Made by a program: the position numbers and the translations under genes. The notes under the pieces were generated by a model that worked only from the letters and a program-made list of their open reading frames with translations, did not search any database and was not told where the DNA came from. From assembly GCA_963743945.1 (NCBI GenBank), contig CAVURO010000001.1, positions 310,001 to 374,000 on the forward strand: a stretch of 64,000 nt of DNA, in the 5' to 3' direction. This DNA is from JACOTK01 sp963743945. GTDB taxonomy: Bacteria; Actinomycetota; Acidimicrobiia; Acidimicrobiales; CADCSY01. Of the stretch, positions 27,212 to 35,587 are shown piece after piece. Each line of letters begins with the position of its first letter. Positions within the stretch are counted from its first letter, which is position 1.

Positions 27212-27883
27212 ATGGCGGTGCCCATGGGAACTCCGACACGCCAGCTCCCTCGAGAAGAACGACGTCAAACCATCCTCCAGGGCGCCGCCAGGGCGTTTTC
27301 GGAAGGCGGATTCGCCGCAACCTCCATGGAGGCGATAGCCGGCGCCGCCGGGATCACCAAGCTCATCCTCTACCGTCACTTCGACTCCAAGGAGGAGCTC
27401 TACCGATCGGTCATCGAGGACGTCGAGACCCTCCTGGCGGAGGAGTTCGCCGGATCCCTCGCCCGGGGTGAGCGCGACGGCATGACTGCTCGCGCCTTCT
27501 TGAACGTTGCCCGCGAGAACCCCGACGGATTTCGCCTTCTCTGGCGCCATTCCGCTCGAGAGCCCCAGTTCTCCGCCTCCGTGGAGCGGTTTCGAAGTCT
27601 CGCCACCGAGGCGGCCAAGAGCCTGCTCGCGCCTCGCCTCCCCGATGCCTCGCTGCACGTCTGGGGGGCCGAGACCCTCATCGCATTTCTGGTTGAAGGC
27701 GTCCTCAACTGGCTCGATGACGGCACCCCGGCACGAGATGACGAGTTCGTGGCCCTGACCACCGCTTCACTGCAGTCCATGGTGGACGCCTGGGCCAGGG
27801 TTACCGTCAGGTATCCACGGTGTGAAATCCGTGATGACCCAGGACCTGGGCTTGACGCGGCGGACGATCCTTCCCATCCTTGA
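27212..27883 (+). CDS. TetR-family transcriptional regulator
   Basis: 223 aa. N-terminal helix-turn-helix: RRQTILQGAARAFSEGGFAATSMEAIAGAAGITKLILYRHFDSKEELY. The C-terminal ligand domain (FRLLWRHSAREPQFSASVERFR, WLDDGTPARDDEFVAL) is generic. ATG 27212 or 27224 could be used; no Shine-Dalgarno is clear. It overlaps the next gene's possible TTG start at its TGA and is divergent from the helical protein gene, suggesting local control of both sides. Confidence 0.88.
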   Translation: MAVPMGTPTRQLPREERRQTILQGAARAFSEGGFAATSMEAIAGAAGITKLILYRHFDSKEELYRSVIEDVETLLAEEFAGSLARGERDGMTARAFLNVARENPDGFRLLWRHSAREPQFSASVERFRSLATEAAKSLLAPRLPDASLHVWGAETLIAFLVEGVLNWLDDGTPARDDEFVALTTASLQSMVDAWARVTVRYPRCEIRDDPGPGLDAADDPSHP

Positions 27884-27888
27884 CCACC

Positions 27889-28602
27889 ATGTCCTGGATC
27901 ATGCTCGCCCTCCTCCTGGAAGTTCCCGTCACGATCGCGTTCGTCGACTGGGTGCGTCGCTCACCCGAGTCGTTTCTCGGAGGTGAAGCCGGAAAGACGA
28001 AGTGGCGCCTCCGGCTCATCGTCGGATTGCTCACGGGATGGCTCGGCGTGGGAAATGTCGTGGTCGTCTGGTACGTGATGATGGTCGTGCGGGCCAACAC
28101 CGAGGGTGATCCACAAGTGGCCGTCGCCTGCGAGCGCGTCTTCATCCAGGCCTCCCCGGAGCAGTGCCTCGCCGTGATCACCGACGTCGAGGGCTACCTC
28201 GACTGGTCTCCGGGCATCACCGAGGCGACCGTCCTCTCCCGAGACCCACAGGGACGCCCCGTCGAGGCTGCCTTCGTGCGTGATGCACCGATGGGTGGAG
28301 GCACCTTCGCCTACACCATGGGATTCGCCTACTCCGAGCCCCACGACATCAAGCTGACGATGCTGAGTGCCGAGACCGAGGACCCGGAGCGCATGGAGAT
28401 GCTGAACCGCATGATGGGCGACATGACGACGACCTATCGTTTCGAGCCCAATGGGGCCGAGACCCTCATGGACTACGAGCTTCGGATGTCCCTACCGCCA
28501 CAGATCCCGGCGATGATCGCCTCACGGATGCCGGCAATGATGGCCTCGAAGGCCACGACCGAGCTCAAGGAGCGCATCGAGCACCTCGTCAAGGTGAGCT
28601 AG
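27889..28602 (+). CDS. membrane-anchored SRPBCC domain protein
   Basis: 237 aa. Two hydrophobic segments near the N-terminus (MSWIMLALLLEVPVTIAFV; LIVGLLTGWLGVGNVVVVWYVMMVV) are followed by an SRPBCC/coenzyme-Q-binding-like domain (ASPEQCLAVITDVEGYLDWSPGI, TYRFEPNGAETLMDYELRM, ATTELKERIEHLV). It probably presents a lipid-binding domain at the membrane. It directly follows the TetR gene (ATG 27889; a TTG at 27880 overlaps the TetR stop). Its TAG shares the tetranucleotide CTAG with the stop of the convergent patatin gene. Confidence 0.8.
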   Translation: MSWIMLALLLEVPVTIAFVDWVRRSPESFLGGEAGKTKWRLRLIVGLLTGWLGVGNVVVVWYVMMVVRANTEGDPQVAVACERVFIQASPEQCLAVITDVEGYLDWSPGITEATVLSRDPQGRPVEAAFVRDAPMGGGTFAYTMGFAYSEPHDIKLTMLSAETEDPERMEMLNRMMGDMTTTYRFEPNGAETLMDYELRMSLPPQIPAMIASRMPAMMASKATTELKERIEHLVKVS

Positions 28603-29495
28603 GCCTGCACCTCCGCCAGCGACGAGACGGTCGGAGCGGCGAACAGAGCCTTCTCGGCGGCCTCCTCACCGACCGCCATCAGCTCCGCCGAGCGGGAGAA
28701 GTCGTCGAGCCCCAGTCGTCCGATGGTCGGCAACCGAACAACGGTGATCTCGCAGGCCGGCCCGAGCCCCGCAAGGTCCAGATCGAAGCGGGAACGACGG
28801 GCAAGCGTGAAGGTGCGCAGCAGGACACCGAGCGATGACCGGGGCACCGGTTGGTCGAGACCGTGACACGAGACATCCAGCACCACCACACGGGAGGGAA
28901 CCAGATTGCCTGCGCCAACGACGGGCACGGTGTGCAGCACGCCCCCGTCGACATGGAGCTCGCCGTTCAGGATCACCGGAGGAAACAGCCCTGGTATCGC
29001 GGTGGAGGCGGTCAGAACGTCCACGATGGGGCCATCCGACCACCACGACGCCTCACCGGTGCCGAGGTTGGTCGTTACCACATGAGTCGGAATCACCAGG
29101 TCACTCAGGTCACCGGTTGGAGCGAATCGTTCGATGAGATTCCGCAGGGCGCCCGGGCTGTGCAGATGATCGTGGTGACGCAGGAGGTTCGCGATCTGCT
29201 TCAGGTGGCCACCGGGGAAGATGTCCTCTCGCCTGACGTTCGTCCAGATGTCGGCAAGTGCCTCCAATCGGTCCTCGGTCGGGCCCGCCGCCATGTACGT
29301 GGCGTTCAGCGCTCCAACGGAGCACGCCACAAAAGCCTGGGGAACGATTCCGGCTGCCAGAAAGGCCCGCAGCATGCCCACCTGCGCCGCCCCCAGGTTT
29401 CCTCCGCCGGAGAGCACGAACACACAAGGGCCGAGGCTTCGATCGAGGTCCTCGGATTCGGGGACCACCCTCAATGTTCGGCGAAGCCTCCTCAT
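28599..29495 (-). CDS. patatin-like phospholipase family protein
   Basis: 298 aa. The oxyanion loop GGGNLGAAQVGML and the catalytic Asp in ELHVDGGVLHTVPV are clear. The nucleophile elbow reads ACSVGALN, so the first Gly of the usual GxSxG is Ala while the Ser is retained. A predicted cytoplasmic lipid acyl hydrolase; substrate unknown. ATG 29495 is preceded by GAAGGG. The convergent upstream-coordinate neighbour overlaps it by 4 bp. Confidence 0.87.
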   Translation of the reverse strand: MRRLRRTLRVVPESEDLDRSLGPCVFVLSGGGNLGAAQVGMLRAFLAAGIVPQAFVACSVGALNATYMAAGPTEDRLEALADIWTNVRREDIFPGGHLKQIANLLRHHDHLHSPGALRNLIERFAPTGDLSDLVIPTHVVTTNLGTGEASWWSDGPIVDVLTASTAIPGLFPPVILNGELHVDGGVLHTVPVVGAGNLVPSRVVVLDVSCHGLDQPVPRSSLGVLLRTFTLARRSRFDLDLAGLGPACEITVVRLPTIGRLGLDDFSRSAELMAVGEEAAEKALFAAPTVSSLAEVQA

Positions 29496-29603
29496 GGCCC
29501 TTCATCGGCGAACGACGTCGCCACTTGACCGATTCCTCGGAATTCAGGTGTTCACCACCGAAGGAGTCATCATTCTGCCATTGGCGTCGATCGGAGAGGT
29601 GCC

Positions 29604-30245
29604 ATGAGCGTGCACCTGGATTCGATCTACGAGACCATCCATCGCCGGCGCGACGTACGCGGACAGTTCACCGGCGCACCGATCGATCCCGACGCCCTGC
29701 GCCGCGTGCTCGATGCAGCGCATGCCGCACCCAGTGTTGGTCTCACGCAGCCCTGGGATTTCGTCCTGGTCGACGACGACTGCCTGCGGACCCGTTTCCA
29801 CGATCACGTCGAGGAGGAACGAGCAGCCTTTGCGTCGAAGCTCGACGCGGAACAGGCCGCCACCTTTGCCGGCATCAAGATCGACGGCGTGCTCGAGTCG
29901 AGCCTCTCGATCGTGGTCACCTACGACGCCATGCGTGGTTCTCCCGCCGTGCTGGGACGCAACAGCATCGACGACGCAGGGCTCTACTCGACGTGTCTCG
30001 CCATTCAGAATCTCTGGCTGGCCGCCACCGCCGAGGACCTGGGCGTGGGATGGGTGTCGTTCTACCGGGAACCGGTTCTGCGTTCGATCCTTGGCATTCC
30101 CGCCGGCATCCGCCCGGTGGCGTGGCTCTGTGTCGGTCCGGTCACGCACCTGGAGACCACGCCTGATCTCGAGCGCCATCGGTGGCAGGCGCGTCGCCCG
30201 CTCGATCTCGCCCTGCACCACAACGGATGGCACCCTCAGGCGTAG
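29604..30245 (+). CDS. bluB: 5,6-dimethylbenzimidazole synthase
   Basis: 213-aa flavin-cannibalising enzyme that makes the lower ligand of vitamin B12 from reduced FMN. Signatures: IHRRRDVRGQF, APSVGLTQPWDFVLVDD, IDGVLESSLSIVVTYD, and DAGLYSTCLAIQNLWLAATAEDLGVGWVSF. The last distinguishes BluB from ordinary nitroreductases. ATG 29604 follows GGAGAGG. No other cobalamin gene is nearby, so it may serve cobalamin made or salvaged elsewhere. It overlaps the convergent apt by 10 bp. Confidence 0.88.
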   Translation: MSVHLDSIYETIHRRRDVRGQFTGAPIDPDALRRVLDAAHAAPSVGLTQPWDFVLVDDDCLRTRFHDHVEEERAAFASKLDAEQAATFAGIKIDGVLESSLSIVVTYDAMRGSPAVLGRNSIDDAGLYSTCLAIQNLWLAATAEDLGVGWVSFYREPVLRSILGIPAGIRPVAWLCVGPVTHLETTPDLERHRWQARRPLDLALHHNGWHPQA

Positions 30246-30766
30246 TTGATCAGGGAGGAGACGTCGTAGCCGTCGAGTCGCTGCCGACCCCCCAACGCCT
30301 CGAGCTCGAGCACGAAGGCGAGCGCGTGCACCCGACCGCCGAGTCGCTCGACGAGACGAATCGTCGCTCCGGCGGTACCCCCGGTGGCCAACACGTCATC
30401 GACAATCAGAACCGTCTCGCCCTGGCGAATGGCATCGACATGGATCTCGAGGCTGTCGGCGCCGTACTCCAGGCTGTAGGCCTCCTGCTCCATCTCCCAG
30501 GGGAGCTTGCCGGGCTTGCGCACCGGGACGAAGCCTGCGCCGAGTGCATGCGCGACGGGGGCTGCAAAGATGAACCCCCGGGCCTCGACGCCGAGAACGC
30601 GACTGATCGATGCGTCCCCGACCTTGGCCACGATGCCGTCGATCGTCATGCCGAACGCCTTGGGATCGTTCAACAGTGGGGTGATGTCGCGAAAGACGAC
30701 GCCCTCGACAGGCCAGTCGGGAATGGGTCGAATGAAGCGCTCGATGTAGTCCGTATCAGCCCGCAT
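30236..30766 (-). CDS. apt: adenine phosphoribosyltransferase
   Basis: 176 aa, purine salvage: adenine plus PRPP to AMP. PRPP motif VLIVDDVLATGGTA, with N-terminal FIRPIPDWPVEGVVFRDITPLL and GVEARGFIFAAPVAHALGAGFVPVRKPGKLPW. Full family length. ATG 30766 lies nine bases behind a TAGGGT box. In many bacteria apt is near relA; here it stands alone. Confidence 0.94.
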   Translation of the reverse strand: MRADTDYIERFIRPIPDWPVEGVVFRDITPLLNDPKAFGMTIDGIVAKVGDASISRVLGVEARGFIFAAPVAHALGAGFVPVRKPGKLPWEMEQEAYSLEYGADSLEIHVDAIRQGETVLIVDDVLATGGTAGATIRLVERLGGRVHALAFVLELEALGGRQRLDGYDVSSLINYA

Positions 30767-30775
30767 GACACGGTC

Positions 30776-30781
30776 ACCCTA
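30776..30781 (-). promoter_or_regulatory. -10 element (TAGGGT) for apt
   Basis: TAGGGT on the minus strand lies nine bases before ATG 30766; the same hexamer precedes the genes at 32000 and 43771. Confidence 0.4.
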
Positions 30782-30826
30782 CGCCAGTTCCGGGGATGCC
30801 ACGCCTCCGAGCACCCCCATGGCGGT

Positions 30827-31114
30827 TCAGCCGAAGAACCCTCCGAAGAGCCCGCTGCCGAAGCCATCGCCACCGAAGAGTCCGCCGCTGCCGCCGTCGA
30901 ACCAGCCACCGTCACTGCCGCTGCCGCCGCCGAACCAGCCACCGTCACTGTCGCTGCCGAACCAGCCACCGTCACTGCCGGTATTCGTGCCGGTTGTGGT
31001 GCCGCTGTCGACAATCGGAGCCGTGGTCGGGGTCAGAAGGCTGCATCCGGTCGTGACCAGACCCAAACCCGCCAATACAACGACCGGCACCATCCTCTTG
31101 AGTTGCTTGTTCAT
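30827..31114 (-). CDS. small Gly/Trp/Phe-rich lipoprotein
   Basis: 95 aa. A signal peptide ends in a lipobox (LVTTGC; Cys near residue 23), so it should be lipid-anchored outside the membrane. The mature part is low-complexity: Thr-rich, then repeated DGGWF blocks (GSDGGWFGSDSDGGWFGGG, GSDGGWFDGG) and LFGGDGFG/LFGGFFG. No known family recognised. The second of two ATGs (31114) has the better spacing to GGAAGG; the first is 31120. Confidence 0.7.
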   Translation of the reverse strand: MNKQLKRMVPVVVLAGLGLVTTGCSLLTPTTAPIVDSGTTTGTNTGSDGGWFGSDSDGGWFGGGSGSDGGWFDGGSGGLFGGDGFGSGLFGGFFG

Positions 31115-31324
31115 CGTCATGTCCTTCCATGGCGTCCCGTGACAGCCCCAGCGGATGTCACCCACTCCCACCCTTTCGTGACTATGACAATTGTCACCTG
31201 CTTACCGGCGAGGATCCTCACGTGACCACCGCATCCAGGAGAGTCGGCACGGGTGACCCGCGCATCGTGTGTTGCAGATTGCTACCTTGCTGGTGCAGTG
31301 CTGCACCGACCGGAGGTGGCCTAC

Positions 31325-31714
31325 ATGGCGACGACGTCCCCCGCCCGCATCGATGACGACCTGTATGCATCGGCGAAGCTTGCCGGTGAGGTGCAGAGCC
31401 GTAGCGCCTCACGGCAGGTCGCGCACTGGGCACGGATCGGCCGAGAGATCGAGGCATCGGCCATCATCTCGCACAAGGACATCGCCGAGGTTCTGGCGGG
31501 CTGCCAGCTGTACGACTCGCTGAGTGCGAAGGAACAGGCACTTGTCAAGGTTCGGGAGCGGTACGCGCGGTTGTGGCCCCTGGTGGCGTCCGCGATCGGC
31601 GTCGTCGACGCCGCCACGGTGTACGACAACAGCCGTGCCGCCACGCCATTTCGGGTTGTCGCGGGCCTCGAACACGGCTCCGTCGTCCGCGGACTGGCCG
31701 GCGTGGACGTCTGA
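31325..31714 (+). CDS. ParD-like antitoxin of a type II toxin-antitoxin system, apparently orphan
   Basis: 129 aa. The N-terminal ARIDDDLYASAKLAGEVQSRSASRQVAHWARIGREIEAS is the ParD_like antitoxin signature, probably a ribbon-helix-helix-type DNA-binding segment. ATG 31325 follows a strong GGAGGT seven bases away. Relatives are usually followed by a zeta-type kinase toxin; here only about 40 bases follow before a hairpin and a tRNA, so no toxin is present. It may be a solitary regulator or a remnant. Confidence 0.75.
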   Translation: MATTSPARIDDDLYASAKLAGEVQSRSASRQVAHWARIGREIEASAIISHKDIAEVLAGCQLYDSLSAKEQALVKVRERYARLWPLVASAIGVVDAATVYDNSRAATPFRVVAGLEHGSVVRGLAGVDV

Positions 31715-31754
31715 GGCGCTGCGCAACACCCGGCACGAGGACCGGCAGCGCTGA

Positions 31755-31794
31755 CCTCCTGTGCCACACGCGTAGAACGGCGTGTCCTGGGAGG
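31755..31794. terminator. hairpin between the antitoxin gene and tRNA-Val, possible bidirectional terminator
   Basis: Outer arms CCTCC/GGAGG and inner arms ACACGC/GCGTGT enclose an 8-nt loop. It lies between convergent transcription units. A second, bulged 9-bp stem lies at 31808-31834. Neither has a T tract. Confidence 0.4.
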
Positions 31795-31850
31795 CTTCAA
31801 CCTGCTCGTCAGAGCCCTCGAAAAGGCTCCTGACCAGGGCATTCCTCGAG

Positions 31851-31922
31851 TGGGCGATACTGGTCTCGAACCAGTGGCCTCTGCCGTGTGAAGGCAGCGC
31901 TCTACCGCTGAGCTAATCGCCC
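31851..31922 (-). tRNA. tRNA-Val (CAC anticodon)
   Basis: Minus-strand cloverleaf of 72 nt: acceptor GGGCGAT/ATCGCCC, D arm GCTC...GAGC, anticodon stem CTGCC/GGCAG with loop TTCACAC (anticodon CAC), and T arm ACTGG-TTCGAGA-CCAGT. Discriminator base A. CCA is not encoded. Confidence 0.95.
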
Positions 31923-31985
31923 GTTGGGACGGGGACCACACGATAGCGCAGGCAGTCGAAGACCGGGCCACCGTCCCGCTCCCGG

Positions 31986-31991
31986 TAGGGT
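31986..31991 (+). promoter_or_regulatory. -10 element (TAGGGT) for the alpha/beta hydrolase gene
   Basis: TAGGGT lies eight bases before GTG 32000, compatible with a leaderless transcript. Confidence 0.4.
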
Positions 31992-31999
31992 TTCCCTTC

Positions 32000-32749
32000 G
32001 TGCTCCATGCCTTCGGTGACGGTTCGATATTCGGCGAGGTGTTCGGAACCCGCCCACCTCGCGTCCTGGCTCTCCATGGCTGGGGCCGGACCAGCGCCGA
32101 TTTCCACACGGTCCTGAAGGGCCTCGATGCGATCGCCGCAGACCTGCCCGGCTTCGGTGCTTCGCCCCCGCCGCCCCGGGCGTGGGGGGCCGCCGACTAC
32201 GCCACGGCACTGCTGCCCACCCTCGCGGCATGCGCCACGCCGGTGATCGTCGTCGGCCATTCGTTCGGGGGCCGGGTCGCCGTCCACCTCGGCGCAACAC
32301 ACCCCGATCTGATCCATGGGCTCGTTCTCACCGGCGTTCCCCTTCTGCGTCCACAGGGTCCGTCGGCCAAGACCCCCCGCCGCTTTCGGCTGGCAAGGCG
32401 GCTCCACGCTCTCGGGCTTCTCAGCGACGAAAAGATGGAGGTGAGGCGCCGTCGGAGTGGCTCAGCGGACTATCGCGCCGCCAGCGGCGTGATGCGCGAG
32501 GTGCTCGTGCGAGCCATCGCCGAGGACTACCGGGAGCAACTCGGTGCGCTCACCTGTCCGGTTGAGCTTGTGTGGGGCCAGAACGACACGGCCGCTCCCG
32601 TGAGCATGGCCGAGGAGGCGGCGTCCCTCCTTGGCCCCCTGGCCCGACTTTCGGTGTTGCCGGGTGTCGGACACGACGCCCTTGCCGAGGCGCCCGGAGC
32701 CGTGCGTGCAGCGATCGATGCCCAACTGGACCGCCCATGGCGTCGGTAG
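32000..32749 (+). CDS. alpha/beta-fold hydrolase
   Basis: 249 aa. Oxyanion loop LHGWGRTSADF, nucleophile elbow GHSFGG at about residues 92-97, acid in WGQNDTAAP and catalytic His in PGVGHDALAEAP complete the triad. No signal peptide. Substrate unknown. GTG 32000 follows a TAGGGT box. Its last 13 bases overlap the start of the MurF-like gene, so the two are coupled, which places it in a cell-wall context by neighbourhood only. Confidence 0.85.
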   Translation: MLHAFGDGSIFGEVFGTRPPRVLALHGWGRTSADFHTVLKGLDAIAADLPGFGASPPPPRAWGAADYATALLPTLAACATPVIVVGHSFGGRVAVHLGATHPDLIHGLVLTGVPLLRPQGPSAKTPRRFRLARRLHALGLLSDEKMEVRRRRSGSADYRAASGVMREVLVRAIAEDYREQLGALTCPVELVWGQNDTAAPVSMAEEAASLLGPLARLSVLPGVGHDALAEAPGAVRAAIDAQLDRPWRR

Positions 32750-34248
32750 CGACCTTCGCCGCCTTGACCGCTGCCGGGACGCTTGCCGCCTTGCGCTGGC
32801 TCCGGGTCGCCCAGCGGGAGCACTACCTGTCGGGCTCGGTCAGTCGCTTTGCTCTTCGCTGGTGGCGCCTTCCCGTCAACGGCGTCCTGGCGCTCGGCGC
32901 CCTTGCCTCGACGGCGGCCATGGCAGCGCACCCCTTGTTCGGGCTGGGCGCCGCCCTCGCCATCGCGGTCGGGCCGCGGGGCCTCGCCCTCCGGGGCCGC
33001 TCGTCGCCACTGACGTGGACTCGACGACTCAAGGCTGTCGCCGCCACAACCCTCGCGCTCTACCTCCTGGTCACGGCGCTCGGCGCCGGCCTCGGTTCCC
33101 TGGTGTGGGCGGGAGCGTTCACGGCAATCGGCATGCCCATCGTGATCGACGCAGCCCTCGCCCTCAACGCACCGATCGAGCGTCGGCTTGCCCAACGCTT
33201 CATCGATCAGGCAACGAGGACCCTGGAGGCGGTGCACCCGGTCATCGTCGCCATCACCGGCTCGTACGGAAAGACGACGATCAAGAGCTACGTGGCTCAT
33301 CTGCTGGCCGGATCCAGGCGTGTCGTCGCCAGCCCTGCGAGCTTCAACAACGCCGCAGGCCTGTCACGAACGGTCAACGAGCAGCTGGCGCCGGGCACCG
33401 AGGTGCTGGTCGCCGAGATGGGCACCTACGGCCCGGGTGAGATTCGTGATCTCTGCTCATGGGTGAGGCCCGACATCGCGGTGATCTGCGCCATCGGTCC
33501 GGTCCATCTGGAACGAATGGGCTCGCTCGAGGCCATCGTCGAGGCCAAGGCCGAGATACTCGAGCACGCACCCATCGTCGTGCTGAACGTCGACGCCTTC
33601 GGACTCGCAGCCGTCGCCGAGCGCTGTGCGTCACTCGGCAAGACGGTCGTCCGCTACGCCACGACCGACCAGGCGGTGGTCATCGACGGCGAGTCGATTC
33701 GCACCGGTGACCTCGGCAATGCCCATCCGTCCAATGTCGCGTGCGCCCTGGCGGTGGCCAAGGCCATCGGGTTGGCACCGGAGAGCCTCGTCGAGCGAAT
33801 CGCCGGCCTGCCCGTCGTGGCGCACCGCCGAGCGGTCACCGTCGCCGAGTCGGGCGTCACGGTGATCGACGACACGTTCAACGCAAATCCGGCAGGGGCT
33901 GCCGCGGCGCTGTCGCTCCTCGTCACCAGCGGCGCGGTCGAGGGCAGAAAGGTGGTGGTCACCCCGGGGATGGTCGAGTTGGGGAACCTGGCATTCGAGG
34001 AGAACGCTCGTTTCGCCCGGGCAGCGGCCGCTCGGATCAGTCATCTGGTCGTCGTGGGCCAGACCAACCGACGAGCCCTGGTTGCCGGGGCATCAGGGGC
34101 ATCGGAGGCATCGGGGGAACCGGGGAGATCGGATCCGACGGTGGTACCCGTCGCAACGAGGGATGAGGCCGTCGCCTGGGTGCGTGCCAACCTGACCGCC
34201 GGGGATGCCGTCCTGTGGGAGAACGACCTTCCCGACCATTTCCCGTGA
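32737..34248 (+). CDS. membrane-anchored Mur ligase family protein, MurF-like
   Basis: 503 aa. The first ~140 residues hold several hydrophobic segments (VLALGALASTAAMAA, TLALYLLVTALGAGLGSLVWAG), absent from classical MurF. Then comes a Mur ligase core: ATP loop GSYGKTTIKSY, the Asn-containing SFNNAAG loop, and DTFNANPAGAAAAL, which matches the MurF DDAYNANP signature. It is followed by ddl, consistent with addition of D-Ala-D-Ala to a UDP-MurNAc tripeptide or a related peptide. The C-terminal region contains a short Gly/Ala/Ser repeat (ASGASEASGEPG). A standard murF may exist elsewhere. Confidence 0.75.
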   Translation: MASVATFAALTAAGTLAALRWLRVAQREHYLSGSVSRFALRWWRLPVNGVLALGALASTAAMAAHPLFGLGAALAIAVGPRGLALRGRSSPLTWTRRLKAVAATTLALYLLVTALGAGLGSLVWAGAFTAIGMPIVIDAALALNAPIERRLAQRFIDQATRTLEAVHPVIVAITGSYGKTTIKSYVAHLLAGSRRVVASPASFNNAAGLSRTVNEQLAPGTEVLVAEMGTYGPGEIRDLCSWVRPDIAVICAIGPVHLERMGSLEAIVEAKAEILEHAPIVVLNVDAFGLAAVAERCASLGKTVVRYATTDQAVVIDGESIRTGDLGNAHPSNVACALAVAKAIGLAPESLVERIAGLPVVAHRRAVTVAESGVTVIDDTFNANPAGAAAALSLLVTSGAVEGRKVVVTPGMVELGNLAFEENARFARAAAARISHLVVVGQTNRRALVAGASGASEASGEPGRSDPTVVPVATRDEAVAWVRANLTAGDAVLWENDLPDHFP

Positions 34249-34264
34249 ACGGCTAGCGTGACAA

Positions 34265-34300
34265 CCCTGTCCAAATGCAAAGCCCTGCCCAAACGCAAAG
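34265..34300 (+). repeat. 18-bp tandem duplication in the ddl leader
   Basis: Two adjacent 18-bp units (34265-34282 and 34283-34300) differ at two positions. They lie just upstream of the GGAAG ribosome site of ddl. Confidence 0.8.
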
Positions 34301-34313
34301 GAAGACCACCTCG

Positions 34314-35423
34314 ATGAGCACTTGTGGCGTGGTGTTCGGAGGCCCGAGCCCCGAACACGACATCAGCATCCTGACCGGACTCCAGGCAGCCCACGCGCTC
34401 ATGGCCCAGGGCCGATCCGTCGTGTCCATCTACTGGTCGAAGTCCGGGGCGTTCTTCTCGGTCGATCCCTCCCTCGAGGCCGGGGCCTACGTGCAGGGTG
34501 TGCCGGCGAAGGCCATGGAGATCGAGCTCGGCGCCTCGCCGAACAGCGGATTTTCGGCCGGCGGGTTGATGGGTCGTCGCCGAGGCATCGAGATCTCCGC
34601 CGTCGTCAACTGCTGTCACGGGGGTCCGGGCGAGGACGGCACCCTGCAGGCGGCCTTCGACCTGGCCGGACTTCGCTACACCGGCCCAAGTGCCGCAGGC
34701 GCTGCGCTCGGCATGGACAAGCTGGCCTTTTCGGCGGTTGTCCAGAGCGCGGGCCTTCCCAGCCTGCCCAAGGTCCTCCTTGCTCCGGAAGGTGTCGGGC
34801 CTGATCCGACCTTCGACGGGCCCTGGATCATCAAGCCCCGTTTCGGAGGATCGTCGATCGGCATTCAGGTCACCGATGACCTGGCCAGCGCACGGGCCCT
34901 CCTGCGCACCTCCCCTCACCTTCGTCAGGGCGCCGTCATCGAGCCCTTCCTGGCCGACGCCATCGATCTGAACATCGGCATCCGGACCTGGCCGGAGGTC
35001 CGACTCTCACCTGTCGAGCGACCGCTCAACAAGGAGGCCGGCCGAATCTACGGTTACGCAGAGAAGTACCTCGGCGGTGCAGGGCTGTCGAGCGCCCCAC
35101 GCGAGTTGCCCGCTGAGGTTCCGGCGGTCACCGCCGAGGAGATTCGGGAGGCCGCCCGCGCCGTCGTGGCCCTCGCCGGTGTCCGCGGCGTTGCCCGACT
35201 CGACTTCCTCTGGCACGGGGGCAAGGTCTACATCAACGAGATCAACACGATTCCCGGCGCGCTCGGCTGGTACCTGTGGGTTGAACCCCAGTTGTCGTTC
35301 TCGGCTCTCCTCGCCGACCTGCTGGACGAGGCCGACCGATGCCCGACCAACACCTACAACACCCAAGGAGCTGACGGCGCTGCTCTCCGTGCTGCCGGCG
35401 ACATCGCGTCAAAGCTCGCCTGA
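34314..35423 (+). CDS. ddl: D-alanine--D-alanine ligase
   Basis: 369-aa ATP-grasp ligase joining two D-alanines for peptidoglycan. Visible: GVVFGGPSPEHDIS at the N-terminus, CCHGGPGEDGTLQ, KPRFGGSSIGI, EKYLG in the omega region and the metal-binding EINTIPG. ATG 34314 gives the family N-terminus and follows AAGGAAG; a further ATG at 34275 lies in an 18-bp duplication and is rejected. Adjacent to the MurF-like gene, its functional partner. Confidence 0.92.
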   Translation: MSTCGVVFGGPSPEHDISILTGLQAAHALMAQGRSVVSIYWSKSGAFFSVDPSLEAGAYVQGVPAKAMEIELGASPNSGFSAGGLMGRRRGIEISAVVNCCHGGPGEDGTLQAAFDLAGLRYTGPSAAGAALGMDKLAFSAVVQSAGLPSLPKVLLAPEGVGPDPTFDGPWIIKPRFGGSSIGIQVTDDLASARALLRTSPHLRQGAVIEPFLADAIDLNIGIRTWPEVRLSPVERPLNKEAGRIYGYAEKYLGGAGLSSAPRELPAEVPAVTAEEIREAARAVVALAGVRGVARLDFLWHGGKVYINEINTIPGALGWYLWVEPQLSFSALLADLLDEADRCPTNTYNTQGADGAALRAAGDIASKLA

Positions 35424-35587
35424 CGCGTGCGCACACGTTCCGCGACACGTTCCGCGACAAGATTCGAGGTGCTCCTACGCTGCGTACGAGGAAGTTCCTC
35501 GGCTTCCTCAAGGTCTCCGGGTCCGAGCCGACAGGAAACAGGCATCGAGCGATGCGGCGCAAGGGCTTCAGTCGACAGGGTTGATCG

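Noticed and set aside
31715..31754. Remnant of a zeta toxin after the ParD-like gene
   Set aside because: The stretch is too short and shows no P-loop or other recognisable motif.
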